Shown here: positions 1 through 5,409 of the stretch, in pieces
Layout: every line of letters starts with the position of its first letter
Position numbering within the stretch: position 1 is the stretch's first letter
Assembly: GCA_024762625.1 (NCBI GenBank)
Contig: JANTHA010000082.1
Location: 1 to 8,541, forward strand
Length of the DNA: 8,541 nt
Source: Thiotrichaceae bacterium
GTDB lineage: Bacteria > Pseudomonadota > Gammaproteobacteria > Thiotrichales > Thiotrichaceae
Direction of reading: 5' to 3'
Position numbers and translations under genes: made by a program
Notes under the pieces: model-generated
What the model saw: the letters and a program-made list of their open reading frames with translations, nothing else
What the model was told of the DNA's origin: nothing
The model's database searches: none

Positions 1-80
1 TTATCGCCTTTGATGAAAGCCGTGGGTGCGATCTTGCCATTAGGAAAGGGCATTAGCTTATCTAATGGTAAAGTCGAGCA
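1..80 (-). other. Left-edge reading frame, possible 5' end of another gene
   Basis: After the stop of the CBS-domain gene, the same minus-strand frame stays open to the window edge. It contains an ATG at 53-51 that would begin MPFPNGKIAPTAFIKGD. A second ATG at 81-79 overlaps the CBS stop (TAATG) but stops after seven residues. There is no convincing Shine-Dalgarno before either ATG, and only 17 codons are visible. It could be the start of a fifth gene of the operon or simply untranslated sequence. I do not recognise the peptide. Confidence 0.2.
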
Positions 81-494
81 TTAACCCATCAATTTAACCA
101 GCCCCTTAAGTACAATGTCGTTATAACTCACGGTGCCAATGATGTGGCTATTATCATTTTCCACGACGGGCGCAACATTCAAACCAAAGCGGTTGAACAG
201 TCTTGCACAGTAGCGGATATCCATATCGGCGCGAACGCTGATGACCGGTTTTGACATGATTTCATAGAGATTGACGCGCTCTGGAGAGCGGTCTTTGGCG
301 ATTACTTTTTTGGCGATATCGGCAAGTAGCACCAGTCCGTATTCATCATCCTGATTGCGCTTGTTGATGATGAGAACATGACTTTCCTGATGTTCCATTT
401 TTTGCAGGGCGGATTGAACGGTGTCGGTGCCTTCGGCTTTGTCAAATTTGCGTTTCATGACGTCCCGCACCCGAATAATAAGTTGCTTGTCCAT
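81..494 (-). CDS. Small two-CBS-domain protein, regulator of the DUF1538 operon
   Basis: The protein has 137 residues made almost entirely of a CBS pair. CBS1 covers about residues 8-66 (starts VRDVMKRKF, ends YGLVLLADIAKKV). CBS2 covers about 76-133 (starts YEIMSKPVISVRADMDI, ends HIIGTVSYNDIVLKGL). It has no signal peptide or membrane segment, so it is cytoplasmic. CBS pairs (Bateman modules) usually bind adenine nucleotides and gate a partner enzyme or transporter; this one stands alone, so it should act in trans. Its ATG shares one base with the stop of the PII-like gene (TAATG), with GAGGA about 10 nt upstream, so translation is probably coupled. As last gene of an operon with two membrane proteins and a PII-like protein, I infer that it senses energy or nucleotide state for the transporter. 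The domain call is firm; ligand and partner are inference. Confidence 0.9.
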   Translation of the reverse strand: MDKQLIIRVRDVMKRKFDKAEGTDTVQSALQKMEHQESHVLIINKRNQDDEYGLVLLADIAKKVIAKDRSPERVNLYEIMSKPVISVRADMDIRYCARLFNRFGLNVAPVVENDNSHIIGTVSYNDIVLKGLVKLMG

Positions 495-844
495 TATAAT
501 TTATCCTCGACTTTTTCTGTCAGGGTTTCTATTTGATGTGTGATGCCGACAACGTCTTCAACATCCAGCTGGAACGCTATACCCGCTCCTTTTTGTGTAT
601 CGAATTCGCCTGCGTCACTGATTTTTTCCAGTATTTCCCGACTCAGGTGTTCTTCTACCAGCATTAATAACACATCGCGTTGTGTTTCCAGAGTTAGACC
701 AAAAAAGGTTTTGCTTTTTTCAATGCCTTCTCCGCTTGCATTGCTAATAATGGTTGTGCCGGTTGCGCCAGCGTTACGGGCGGCATTGATAACGGCATCT
801 GTCTTGTTGTCTTCAACCAGCGCAATTAATAATTTAAAGTGCAT
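494..844 (-). CDS. PII-like signalling protein (P-II family), tyrosine-free
   Basis: The protein has 116 residues from ATG at 844, or 117 if the adjacent GTG at 847 is used. AGAGG lies 7 nt before the ATG and 4 nt before the GTG, so ATG is preferred. The pattern is that of a PII trimer subunit: a first strand (HFKLLIALVEDNKTDAVINAARNAG), a GEG at 38-40 opening a T-loop-like segment to about 55, a second beta-alpha unit (DVLLMLVEEHLSREILEKI), and a B-loop-like GEFDTQKGAGIAFQLDV. The T-loop has no Tyr51-like residue, and the protein contains no tyrosine at all, so GlnD-type uridylylation is excluded. Canonical GlnB/GlnK motifs are also missing. It overlaps the upstream DUF1538 stop, so it is co-translated with the transporter. 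I infer a PII-like transport regulator, in the manner of GlnK-AmtB or SbtB-SbtA, with unknown ligand. Confidence 0.85.
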   Translation of the reverse strand: MHFKLLIALVEDNKTDAVINAARNAGATGTTIISNASGEGIEKSKTFFGLTLETQRDVLLMLVEEHLSREILEKISDAGEFDTQKGAGIAFQLDVEDVVGITHQIETLTEKVEDKL

Positions 845-1653
845 CACGTTACCTCTTGTTTGGATGTTTTCTGTTTATCCTTTGCCATGATGCGAAAATT
901 TATAAAATGAGATATTTGCGCATAGGCTAATACGGACATAATCGGAAACAAACTGGCAAAAGCGATCAGGCCAAATCCATCCATTAATGGATCGCGACCG
1001 GGCACGGTTTCGGCGAGTCCCAGGCCAAGGGCGGCGACCAGCGGCACGGTTACCGTCGATGTCGTTACACCGCCCGAATCATAAGCCAGTGGTACTATCA
1101 TACGCGGCGAAAAGAAGGTTTGAATCACTACAATGAAATAACCCACAATAATAAACCAGTGCATGGGATAGCCGGAGACAATTCTGAACGCTCCGAGGCC
1201 GATTCCCAGGGCAACGCCTATGGCGACGGCAATACGCAAACCCCATACGCCAATGGAGCCGCCGGATACCTGATTAGCCTTGATAGCCACCGCCATCAGC
1301 GAAGGTTCTGCGATGGTGGTGCTAAAGCCGATCGCCAATGCAAATAGATAGACCCAGAAATAGTCATGCCATTCTATGACGCCAGTGAAATGTTCAACAC
1401 CGTGAATGAACTCAGGGTTTGTCAATTGCGCCGCCATCAGGCGTCCGAGTGGAAACAAGGCCTGCTCCAAACCTTCTAAAAATAGCGCCAGTCCAACGAT
1501 CACATAGACAAAGCCAATGATAACGCGCTTGATATTGGCAATGGGCTTTCTGAGGATAAAAACCTGGAAACCTACGAGAATCGCCAGAATAGGCAACACG
1601 TCATGCAGGGTTGATAATAGAGCATCCGAGAAATTGATGAGCCACGTTAACAT
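844..1653 (-). CDS. DUF1538 membrane protein, second subunit of the pair
   Basis: This is a 269-residue polytopic inner-membrane protein of the DUF1538 family, paralogous to the gene just upstream. Hydrophobic segments lie near residues 16-34, 43-62, 98-113, 137-158, 164-182, 199-214 and 226-248, followed by a basic tail (KDKQKTSKQ). The signature shared with its partner includes STTIAEPSLMAVA (111-123), [12 protein letters not shown] (189-200) and a [16 protein letters not shown] block (219-235). The acidic residues within hydrophobic surroundings (E116, D192, D225) are candidates for ion binding. The start codon follows the partner's stop directly (TAAATG), so the two are translationally coupled, and the stop overlaps the PII-like start. 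As I recall, a DUF1538 pair named UmpAB from Halomonas was reported as a Na+(Li+,K+)/H+ antiporter needing both subunits; cation/proton antiport is therefore the best guess, not proven here. Confidence 0.85.
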   Translation of the reverse strand: MLTWLINFSDALLSTLHDVLPILAILVGFQVFILRKPIANIKRVIIGFVYVIVGLALFLEGLEQALFPLGRLMAAQLTNPEFIHGVEHFTGVIEWHDYFWVYLFALAIGFSTTIAEPSLMAVAIKANQVSGGSIGVWGLRIAVAIGVALGIGLGAFRIVSGYPMHWFIIVGYFIVVIQTFFSPRMIVPLAYDSGGVTTSTVTVPLVAALGLGLAETVPGRDPLMDGFGLIAFASLFPIMSVLAYAQISHFINFRIMAKDKQKTSKQEVT

Positions 1654-2403
1654 TTATATCAGCATCCCGTATCCCATGACAAAAATAATCGGGGTGAGTG
1701 AAGCAAAGGCGATTAAGCCAAACCCATCCACCATGGGATTGCGTCCCTTGATGCTGCTCGCCAGACCAACCCCCAAAGCAGTTACCAGCGGCACGGTGAT
1801 GGTCGATGTTGTGACGCCGCCAGAATCATAGGCAATGCCAATAATCGATTCTGGAGCAAAAGCCGTCATGATCATGACGCCTATATAACCGCCAATGATT
1901 AAATAGTGGATGGGCCATCCTTTCAGTATGCGCAACACGCCAATTAAAATAGCCAGTCCTACCGAAAACGCTACTGTCAGTCGCAGTCCGGTTGCATAGC
2001 GTTTCATTGAAGGCTCATTGTTGGAGATTATGCCGCCTTCGGCTGCTATCTGTGCTGATTCGTTTGCAACCGCGATCAGCGCGGGCTCTGCGACCGTGGT
2101 TCCAAAGCCTAGCGAAAATGCAAAGGTCAATAGCCAGAACACACTGCCTTTTTTTGCAAAGGCGTGAGCCATGGATTCCCCAATCGGAAACAAGCCCATC
2201 TCAAGGCCGTAAATAAAAAAGGTGAGTCCAAAAAGGACCAGAATAATGCCAGTGATAAGCCCTATCAAATCAGGTATCGGCTGCTGGAGGACAATGATCT
2301 GAAAAAAGGCAATGACAAGAATAATGGGGGCGAGATCGCGCAGGCTGCCAAGCAAGGACAGAAATAGTGATTTGAGTGGCGCTATCATGGAAGATGTGGG
2401 CAT
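1654..2403 (-). CDS. DUF1538 membrane protein, first subunit of the pair
   Basis: This is a 249-residue polytopic membrane protein of the DUF1538 family and the first gene of the minus-strand operon. Hydrophobic segments lie near residues 25-42, 46-67, 88-102, 140-159, 165-182, 199-215 and 227-247. The conserved blocks are [13 protein letters not shown] (101-113), [12 protein letters not shown] (190-201) and [17 protein letters not shown] (220-236), and each has a counterpart in the next gene. The ATG at 2403 is preceded by TAAGGA three bases upstream, a short but plausible spacing; the next ATG (codon 6) has no ribosome site. The pair probably forms a heteromeric transporter; some relatives, as I recall, carry both domains on one longer chain. 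The cation/proton antiporter role is an analogy to the reported UmpAB pair. The PII-like and CBS genes downstream point to regulation by metabolite or nucleotide state. Confidence 0.85.
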   Translation of the reverse strand: MPTSSMIAPLKSLFLSLLGSLRDLAPIILVIAFFQIIVLQQPIPDLIGLITGIILVLFGLTFFIYGLEMGLFPIGESMAHAFAKKGSVFWLLTFAFSLGFGTTVAEPALIAVANESAQIAAEGGIISNNEPSMKRYATGLRLTVAFSVGLAILIGVLRILKGWPIHYLIIGGYIGVMIMTAFAPESIIGIAYDSGGVTTSTITVPLVTALGVGLASSIKGRNPMVDGFGLIAFASLTPIIFVMGYGMLI

Positions 2404-2478
2404 GTTTCCTTACTTGCCAAAAATGAACCCTTGAGTTGCGTTCGTCTTTGAAAGATTCCGGGTTTTTGACCGCTTATT

Positions 2479-2522
2479 GATGAATATTCGATGAATTGTC
2501 AATGAATTGTCGATGAATTGTC
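2479..2522. repeat. Four 11-bp tandem repeats in the DUF1538 operon leader
   Basis: Four consecutive 11-bp units are seen: GATGAATATTC, GATGAATTGTC, AATGAATTGTC, GATGAATTGTC (plus-strand sense). The last three differ at one position and the first at three. Read on the minus strand, the array contains TTGACA twice (2525-2520 and 2503-2498), the consensus -35 hexamer, but I see no good -10 at 16-18 nt from either. The spacing is close to one DNA turn, so a regulator binding on one face is possible. Slippage duplication is the simpler explanation. Confidence 0.6.
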
Positions 2523-2564
2523 AAAGATGCTTTCTACATTCTTTCAGTTTTCTTATTGTTTTCT

Positions 2565-2587
2565 AAATTGCTTTCTATCTGCAATTT
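2565..2587 (-). terminator. Weak hairpin just after the second lipoprotein gene
   Basis: AAATTGC and GCAATTT form a 7-bp inverted repeat around a 9-nt loop, starting 6 nt after the stop codon of the lipoprotein gene. The stem is AT-rich and is not followed by a T run on the minus strand, so intrinsic termination would be weak. It may be chance in a low-complexity TTTCTA-rich stretch (about 2531-2595). Confidence 0.2.
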
Positions 2588-2593
2588 TCTAAA

Positions 2594-3163
2594 TCAATGC
2601 GTAAATTCTACCCAGGGGTATTTTTTGTCATCCTTGACGCGACTCCAGAACAGATTGCCTGAGTGGCGCCAGGGATCAAGCACAATGCCGTCCTCGACGC
2701 CTTTTCCCCGGGCGGCTACCACGAGCGTATTGTGTTCCCGCCAGTAATTATGCCTGAAGGCGACAGCGTGCAAAAAATGTAGAGATTTCATCGGTCGGTT
2801 TAATTGCAAGCCCATATCGCGGGTCCATTGATAACAAAGACCACGCGGTCGTTTACCATAATTGACCAGCACATTGTGGTAAAGCGGCGGGTAGGTCAAG
2901 CCATAACGGTTTGCCAGCACCTTGGGATAGAGCACGGCTTCCCTGGCGACAAATCGTGCTTCTGAGGGAACAATGTTTGGCCCGAGGGACATGATGGCGT
3001 TGTACAAATCATTAATCTTTTTCTGATCGGCTGGGTTGATTGCGCTGACCACAGTGCTGCTGCTTCGTTTATCATAATGCGCATCCTTGAACTGAACGGA
3101 ACCGCAGGCGCTGAGTAGCAAAAATGCTACCGCCAGGAAGGGAAGGCGTAAGTATGTGATCAT
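2594..3163 (-). CDS. Lipoprotein with putative Cys-His-Asp protease-like triad (paralogue B)
   Basis: The protein has 189 residues. Residues 1-19 are a lipoprotein signal peptide ending in LLSAC, so Cys20 should be lipidated; Gly at +2 predicts outer-membrane sorting. The body has no further membrane segment. It is clearly paralogous to the gene upstream: shared blocks include GP-V-EA-FVAREAVL-PK-LAN-Y (61-87), YPP-Y-NVLVN-GKR-RGLCY-W (91-113), EHN (143-145) and LD-WRHSG (162-169). Cys110 in RGLCYQW, His144 in EHNTLVV and Asp163 in VLDPW follow the order and setting of papain-fold transglutaminase-like cysteine proteases (G-C-...; H-x-x-L-V-V; L-D-N/P). I infer a periplasm-facing peptidase or transglutaminase-like enzyme, but no substrate is evident and I do not recognise the family. 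It starts 6 bp after the stop of its paralogue with a weak ribosome site, so coupling is likely. Confidence 0.85.
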   Translation of the reverse strand: MITYLRLPFLAVAFLLLSACGSVQFKDAHYDKRSSSTVVSAINPADQKKINDLYNAIMSLGPNIVPSEARFVAREAVLYPKVLANRYGLTYPPLYHNVLVNYGKRPRGLCYQWTRDMGLQLNRPMKSLHFLHAVAFRHNYWREHNTLVVAARGKGVEDGIVLDPWRHSGNLFWSRVKDDKKYPWVEFTH

Positions 3164-3169
3164 GGCGAC

Positions 3170-3856
3170 TTATATCTTGTTTTCAGTTGTTTTGGGAGAG
3201 GCTGTTAATTGTTCGTTCGGGATGTTTTTATTCGGAAATTGCGGCGAATAGAGCTTCCAGTCGTAATCAGGATCTTCCGGCAATTTTACCCAGTACAGGG
3301 TTCCCGAGTGTCTCCAGCCATCCAGAATATAGGAATCCTTGATGCCTTTTCCCTTGGCGGCTACGCTAATGACATTATGCTCTACGAAGGTGCCCTGGTT
3401 GGCGACCACGCGACGTAGTGTGAGTGTCTTGTACTGTCGACCCGTAATAAGGTGCTTGCTCATGTCCTGAGCCCAGTGGTAGCAGAGCCCGCGCTTTCTT
3501 TTGCCGGTATTGACCAGCACATTCTGGTAGTTGGGAGGCCACATCAAATCATAGTCATTGGCCAGGTATTTAGGAAACAGAACTGCTTCGCGCGCAACAA
3601 AATGGGCTTCATTACGATCAACATCCGGCCCCAGCTCCATAATCGCATTGGTTAGCATTTCAATTTTGCCCTGATCAGTTGAATCTATGGCGGAGGCGAT
3701 GGTGCGTCTGTTGGCCGGGTCAAAAGAAACATTGTCAAAATGAACCGGGTAGGTGATGGGGCTACTGCAGCCAGCCAGCATGAGTAGCAACAAGGCAGGT
3801 AACAGCACAATTTGCTTTAATGAGGCTTGTTTTAAAGAGGCTTGGGTAAAATTCAT
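3170..3856 (-). CDS. Lipoprotein with putative Cys-His-Asp protease-like triad (paralogue A)
   Basis: The protein has 228 residues with a lipobox LAGC at 27-30, so Cys30 is the predicted lipidated residue; Ser at +2 and +3 favours the outer membrane. The mature part matches the downstream lipoprotein across about 150 residues. The candidate triad is Cys125 (KRGLCYHW), His160 (VEHNVISV) and Asp179 (ILDGWRHSG). Cys-to-His spacing is 35 here and 34 in the paralogue; His-to-Asp is 19 in both. This copy has an extra, probably disordered C-tail of about 25 residues (from about 204, Asn/Pro/Thr/Lys-rich). The n-region holds a 5-residue duplication (QASLK twice) from a 15-bp DNA repeat. It lies 52 bp after ubiG, likely in the same transcript, although TATAAA at about 3887-3882 could be part of a local promoter. 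The function is unknown. Confidence 0.85.
   Translation of the reverse strand: MNFTQASLKQASLKQIVLLPALLLLMLAGCSSPITYPVHFDNVSFDPANRRTIASAIDSTDQGKIEMLTNAIMELGPDVDRNEAHFVAREAVLFPKYLANDYDLMWPPNYQNVLVNTGKRKRGLCYHWAQDMSKHLITGRQYKTLTLRRVVANQGTFVEHNVISVAAKGKGIKDSYILDGWRHSGTLYWVKLPEDPDYDWKLYSPQFPNKNIPNEQLTASPKTTENKI
3816..3845. repeat. 15-bp tandem duplication in a signal peptide
   Basis: Two adjacent 15-bp units, TTTAATGAGGCTTGT and TTTAAAGAGGCTTGG, match at 13 of 15 positions. They encode the repeated QASLK in the n-region of the upstream lipoprotein's signal peptide. The unit is a multiple of three, so the frame is kept. Confidence 0.7.
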
Positions 3857-3908
3857 GGTAATCCGTTTTCAAACTAATCAGTTTATATCTGTTCTCTATT
3901 TAAAAACA

Positions 3909-4682
3909 TTAATCATCTTTTTTGAAATGCATCAGATAATTAATACTAACATCGTTACAAAGTTTGTAACTTTGAAGCAGGGGGTTATACGTCATCCCTG
4001 CTATATTTTCAAGTTGCAGGCCGGCGTTACGAGCCCAGGCTTCCAGTTCCGAGGGACGAATGAATTTAGCATATTCATGGGTTCCACGCGGCAACAAATT
4101 TAAAACATATTCTGCGCCAACAATCGCCAGCGCAAATGATTTCGGGTTTCTGTTAATGGTTGAAAAAAATACATCCCCGCCCGGTTTTGCCAATTTGGCG
4201 CAGGAATTGATAATGGAGCCGGGATCTGGCACATGTTCCAGCATTTCCATGCAAGTTACGACATCGAATTCAGCGGAATGTTTCCCGGCCATTTGTTCAA
4301 CGGTGATTTTTTTATAGTTTACAGTTACGCCCGTTTCCAGCGCATGTAATTCAGCGACTGATAGCGGCGTTTCACCCATGTCAATGCCTGTAGTTTCAGC
4401 GCCGCGCAGGGCCATGCTTTCCGCAAGAATGCCTCCGCCGCAGCCGACATCAATCACCTTTTTGCCTTTAAGACCGCCGCAATGTTTATCTATGTAATTG
4501 AGGCGCAATGGGTTGATGTCATGCAAGGGTTTGAATTCACTGTCAACATCCCACCAGCGATGAGCAATATCTTCAAACTTTTTGATTTCGTTCGGGTCGA
4601 CGTTGATCCGCGACTCATCACTCTGTTGATTATCCTGATGTGACTGACGTGGCTGATGAGGATGATGCGGCTGTGCTTGCAT
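3909..4682 (-). CDS. ubiG: Ubiquinone biosynthesis O-methyltransferase UbiG
   Basis: UbiG carries out both O-methylations of ubiquinone synthesis (2-polyprenyl-6-hydroxyphenol and 3-demethylubiquinol) with S-adenosylmethionine, at the inner face of the cytoplasmic membrane. From the ATG at 4682 it has 257 residues. [10 protein letters not shown] (36-45) is the UbiG entry motif. SAM motif I is [16 protein letters not shown] (76-91), followed by acidic GIDMGE (99-104), then [11 protein letters not shown] (144-154) and the UbiG-type ending [10 protein letters not shown]...INYLMH. It is somewhat longer than the usual 240 or so because residues 3-22 form a His/Gln/Ser-rich stretch absent from E. 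coli UbiG. An in-frame TTG at 4706 would add eight residues but lies about 4 nt from the predicted transcription start and has no ribosome site, so I prefer ATG. The ATG also has only a weak ribosome site. The gene is divergent from the plus-strand operon and leads into the two lipoprotein genes. Confidence 0.96.
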   Translation of the reverse strand: MQAQPHHPHQPRQSHQDNQQSDESRINVDPNEIKKFEDIAHRWWDVDSEFKPLHDINPLRLNYIDKHCGGLKGKKVIDVGCGGGILAESMALRGAETTGIDMGETPLSVAELHALETGVTVNYKKITVEQMAGKHSAEFDVVTCMEMLEHVPDPGSIINSCAKLAKPGGDVFFSTINRNPKSFALAIVGAEYVLNLLPRGTHEYAKFIRPSELEAWARNAGLQLENIAGMTYNPLLQSYKLCNDVSINYLMHFKKDD

Positions 4683-4693
4683 GATGAGAACTC

Positions 4694-4713
4694 GTACTTT
4701 GATCAATGAGTAC
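4694..4713. promoter_or_regulatory. Imperfect palindrome, possible operator between ubiG and the divergent operon
   Basis: The site reads GTACT-TTGATCAA-TG-AGTAC. The outer 5-bp arms are inverted, and the inner TTGATCAA is a perfect 8-bp palindrome, slightly off centre. It lies between the ubiG start codon and the shared -10 region, where a bound protein could affect both directions. No known operator was recognised. Confidence 0.3.
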
Positions 4714-4715
4714 GC

Positions 4716-4745
4716 TATTATATAGAAACTGGATTCAAATAAAGT
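4716..4745. promoter_or_regulatory. Divergent promoter region for ubiG and the plus-strand operon
   Basis: On the minus strand a perfect TATAAT lies at 4722-4717, giving a start near 4710 and a leader of about 28 nt before the ubiG ATG; no good -35 is present at 16-18 nt (ACTTTA at 17). On the plus strand the same AT-rich core gives TATTAT (4716-4721) or TATATA (4719-4724) for the gene at 4752, again with a poor -35. The -10 boxes overlap, so the two promoters may compete. Confidence 0.4.
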
Positions 4746-4751
4746 AACAAA

Positions 4752-5363
4752 ATGCTACGTTTTTTACCGGGAATACTGATTATTCAACTTGCTACGGTTG
4801 TGCTTGTTTTGCTGGCTCCTGAAAATCTGCATGGCGCGGGTTGGTTGCGGCTGATTATTCCCTTGTTTGTTGTTGGCTGTTTTGCCGCATTCTGGTTTGC
4901 ATCCATTGCCAGACATAAAAGCAAGGATGAACTTAACTCGCTGAAAGAAGAACATGCGCGCGAACGTGAAAAAATACAAATCAATGCCGAGCGCGCCAAA
5001 ACACGCCTGGTCAAGAAAACCCAGCAACAAATCTCAAAGGAAGCCAGGATTGCGCATGGCAAGGCCAATTTTAAAGTAGGCGTCGCGCTGGCTGGCGTGA
5101 TGGGGCTTGGCGCACTCATGCTGCTTACCCAGTTTTTGACCCTGGGCGTTGTTACCCTGACGACGGCGGGTGGCGCGCTTGGCGGTTATTTGTACCGAGG
5201 GAGAAGAGAAAATAAAAACAGGCTATCCGGTTCTTCCGACTCAGCGCCGCTGTTATCCAGCACAGAATTAAAAAAAACGGAATTAAAAAAACTGTCGCGG
5301 CTCAGTCCAGGTTTATCCAGATCTGGAAAACGACTAGGCGAGTCACGTAATAAGCCAGAATGA
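4752..5363 (+). CDS. Unrecognised membrane protein with central coiled coil
   Basis: The protein has 203 residues and I do not recognise its family. Two hydrophobic segments (about 4-22 and 31-52) are followed by a highly charged helix, about 53-105, rich in Lys, Arg, Glu and Gln, which looks like a coiled coil. Two more hydrophobic segments follow (about 108-127 and 129-148), the last ending in a glycine-rich [15 protein letters not shown]. The tail from 149 is basic, Ser-rich and probably disordered. By the positive-inside rule, the coiled coil and tail should be cytoplasmic. The tail contains TELKK twice, from a 15-bp tandem duplication. The ATG at 4752 has only a weak AAAGTAAC upstream. 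It is the first of three plus-strand genes and sits 10-43 bp before the PycTM-like fusion; shared membrane location hints at joint function, but nothing shows it. Confidence 0.75.
   Translation: MLRFLPGILIIQLATVVLVLLAPENLHGAGWLRLIIPLFVVGCFAAFWFASIARHKSKDELNSLKEEHAREREKIQINAERAKTRLVKKTQQQISKEARIAHGKANFKVGVALAGVMGLGALMLLTQFLTLGVVTLTTAGGALGGYLYRGRRENKNRLSGSSDSAPLLSSTELKKTELKKLSRLSPGLSRSGKRLGESRNKPE
5265..5294. repeat. 15-bp tandem duplication in the tail of the coiled-coil membrane protein
   Basis: GAATTAAAAAAAACG and GAATTAAAAAAACTG lie head to tail and match at 13 of 15 positions. They add a second TELKK pentapeptide in frame. The A runs make the site slippage-prone. Confidence 0.7.
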
Positions 5364-5394
5364 GTTACAATGCTTGTATAAATTAAAATCTGAA

Positions 5395-5409
5395 AGGAGT
5401 CGGAAAATA
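5395..5409 (+). promoter_or_regulatory. Strong Shine-Dalgarno before an ATA codon (probable AUA start)
   Basis: AGGAG at 5395-5399, within GAAAGGAGT, is the best ribosome site of the plus-strand block. Exactly 7 nt later, at 5407-5409, comes ATA in the frame of the long gene; there is no ATG, GTG or TTG within reach of this site. The other in-frame starts are TTG at 5374 (weak site) and ATG at 5473 (no site). AUA starts are rare but known to work at low level, in the manner of the AUU starts of infC and pcnB. Confidence 0.5.

Noticed and set aside
540..890. 116-codon plus-strand frame opposite the PII-like gene
   Set aside because: It lies fully antisense to a well-supported gene, and its Ser/Pro/Leu-rich product has no recognisable domain. 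The other plus-strand frames opposite the DUF1538, lipoprotein and ubiG genes are rejected likewise.
4683..4706. TTG start at 4706 for ubiG
   Set aside because: It would begin about 4 nt after the predicted transcription start, has no ribosome site, and adds residues not found in UbiG proteins.
5377..5382. TATAAA as a -10 box for the PycTM fusion gene
   Set aside because: A start from it would fall almost on the ribosome site, there is no -35, and the gene lies close behind its neighbour.
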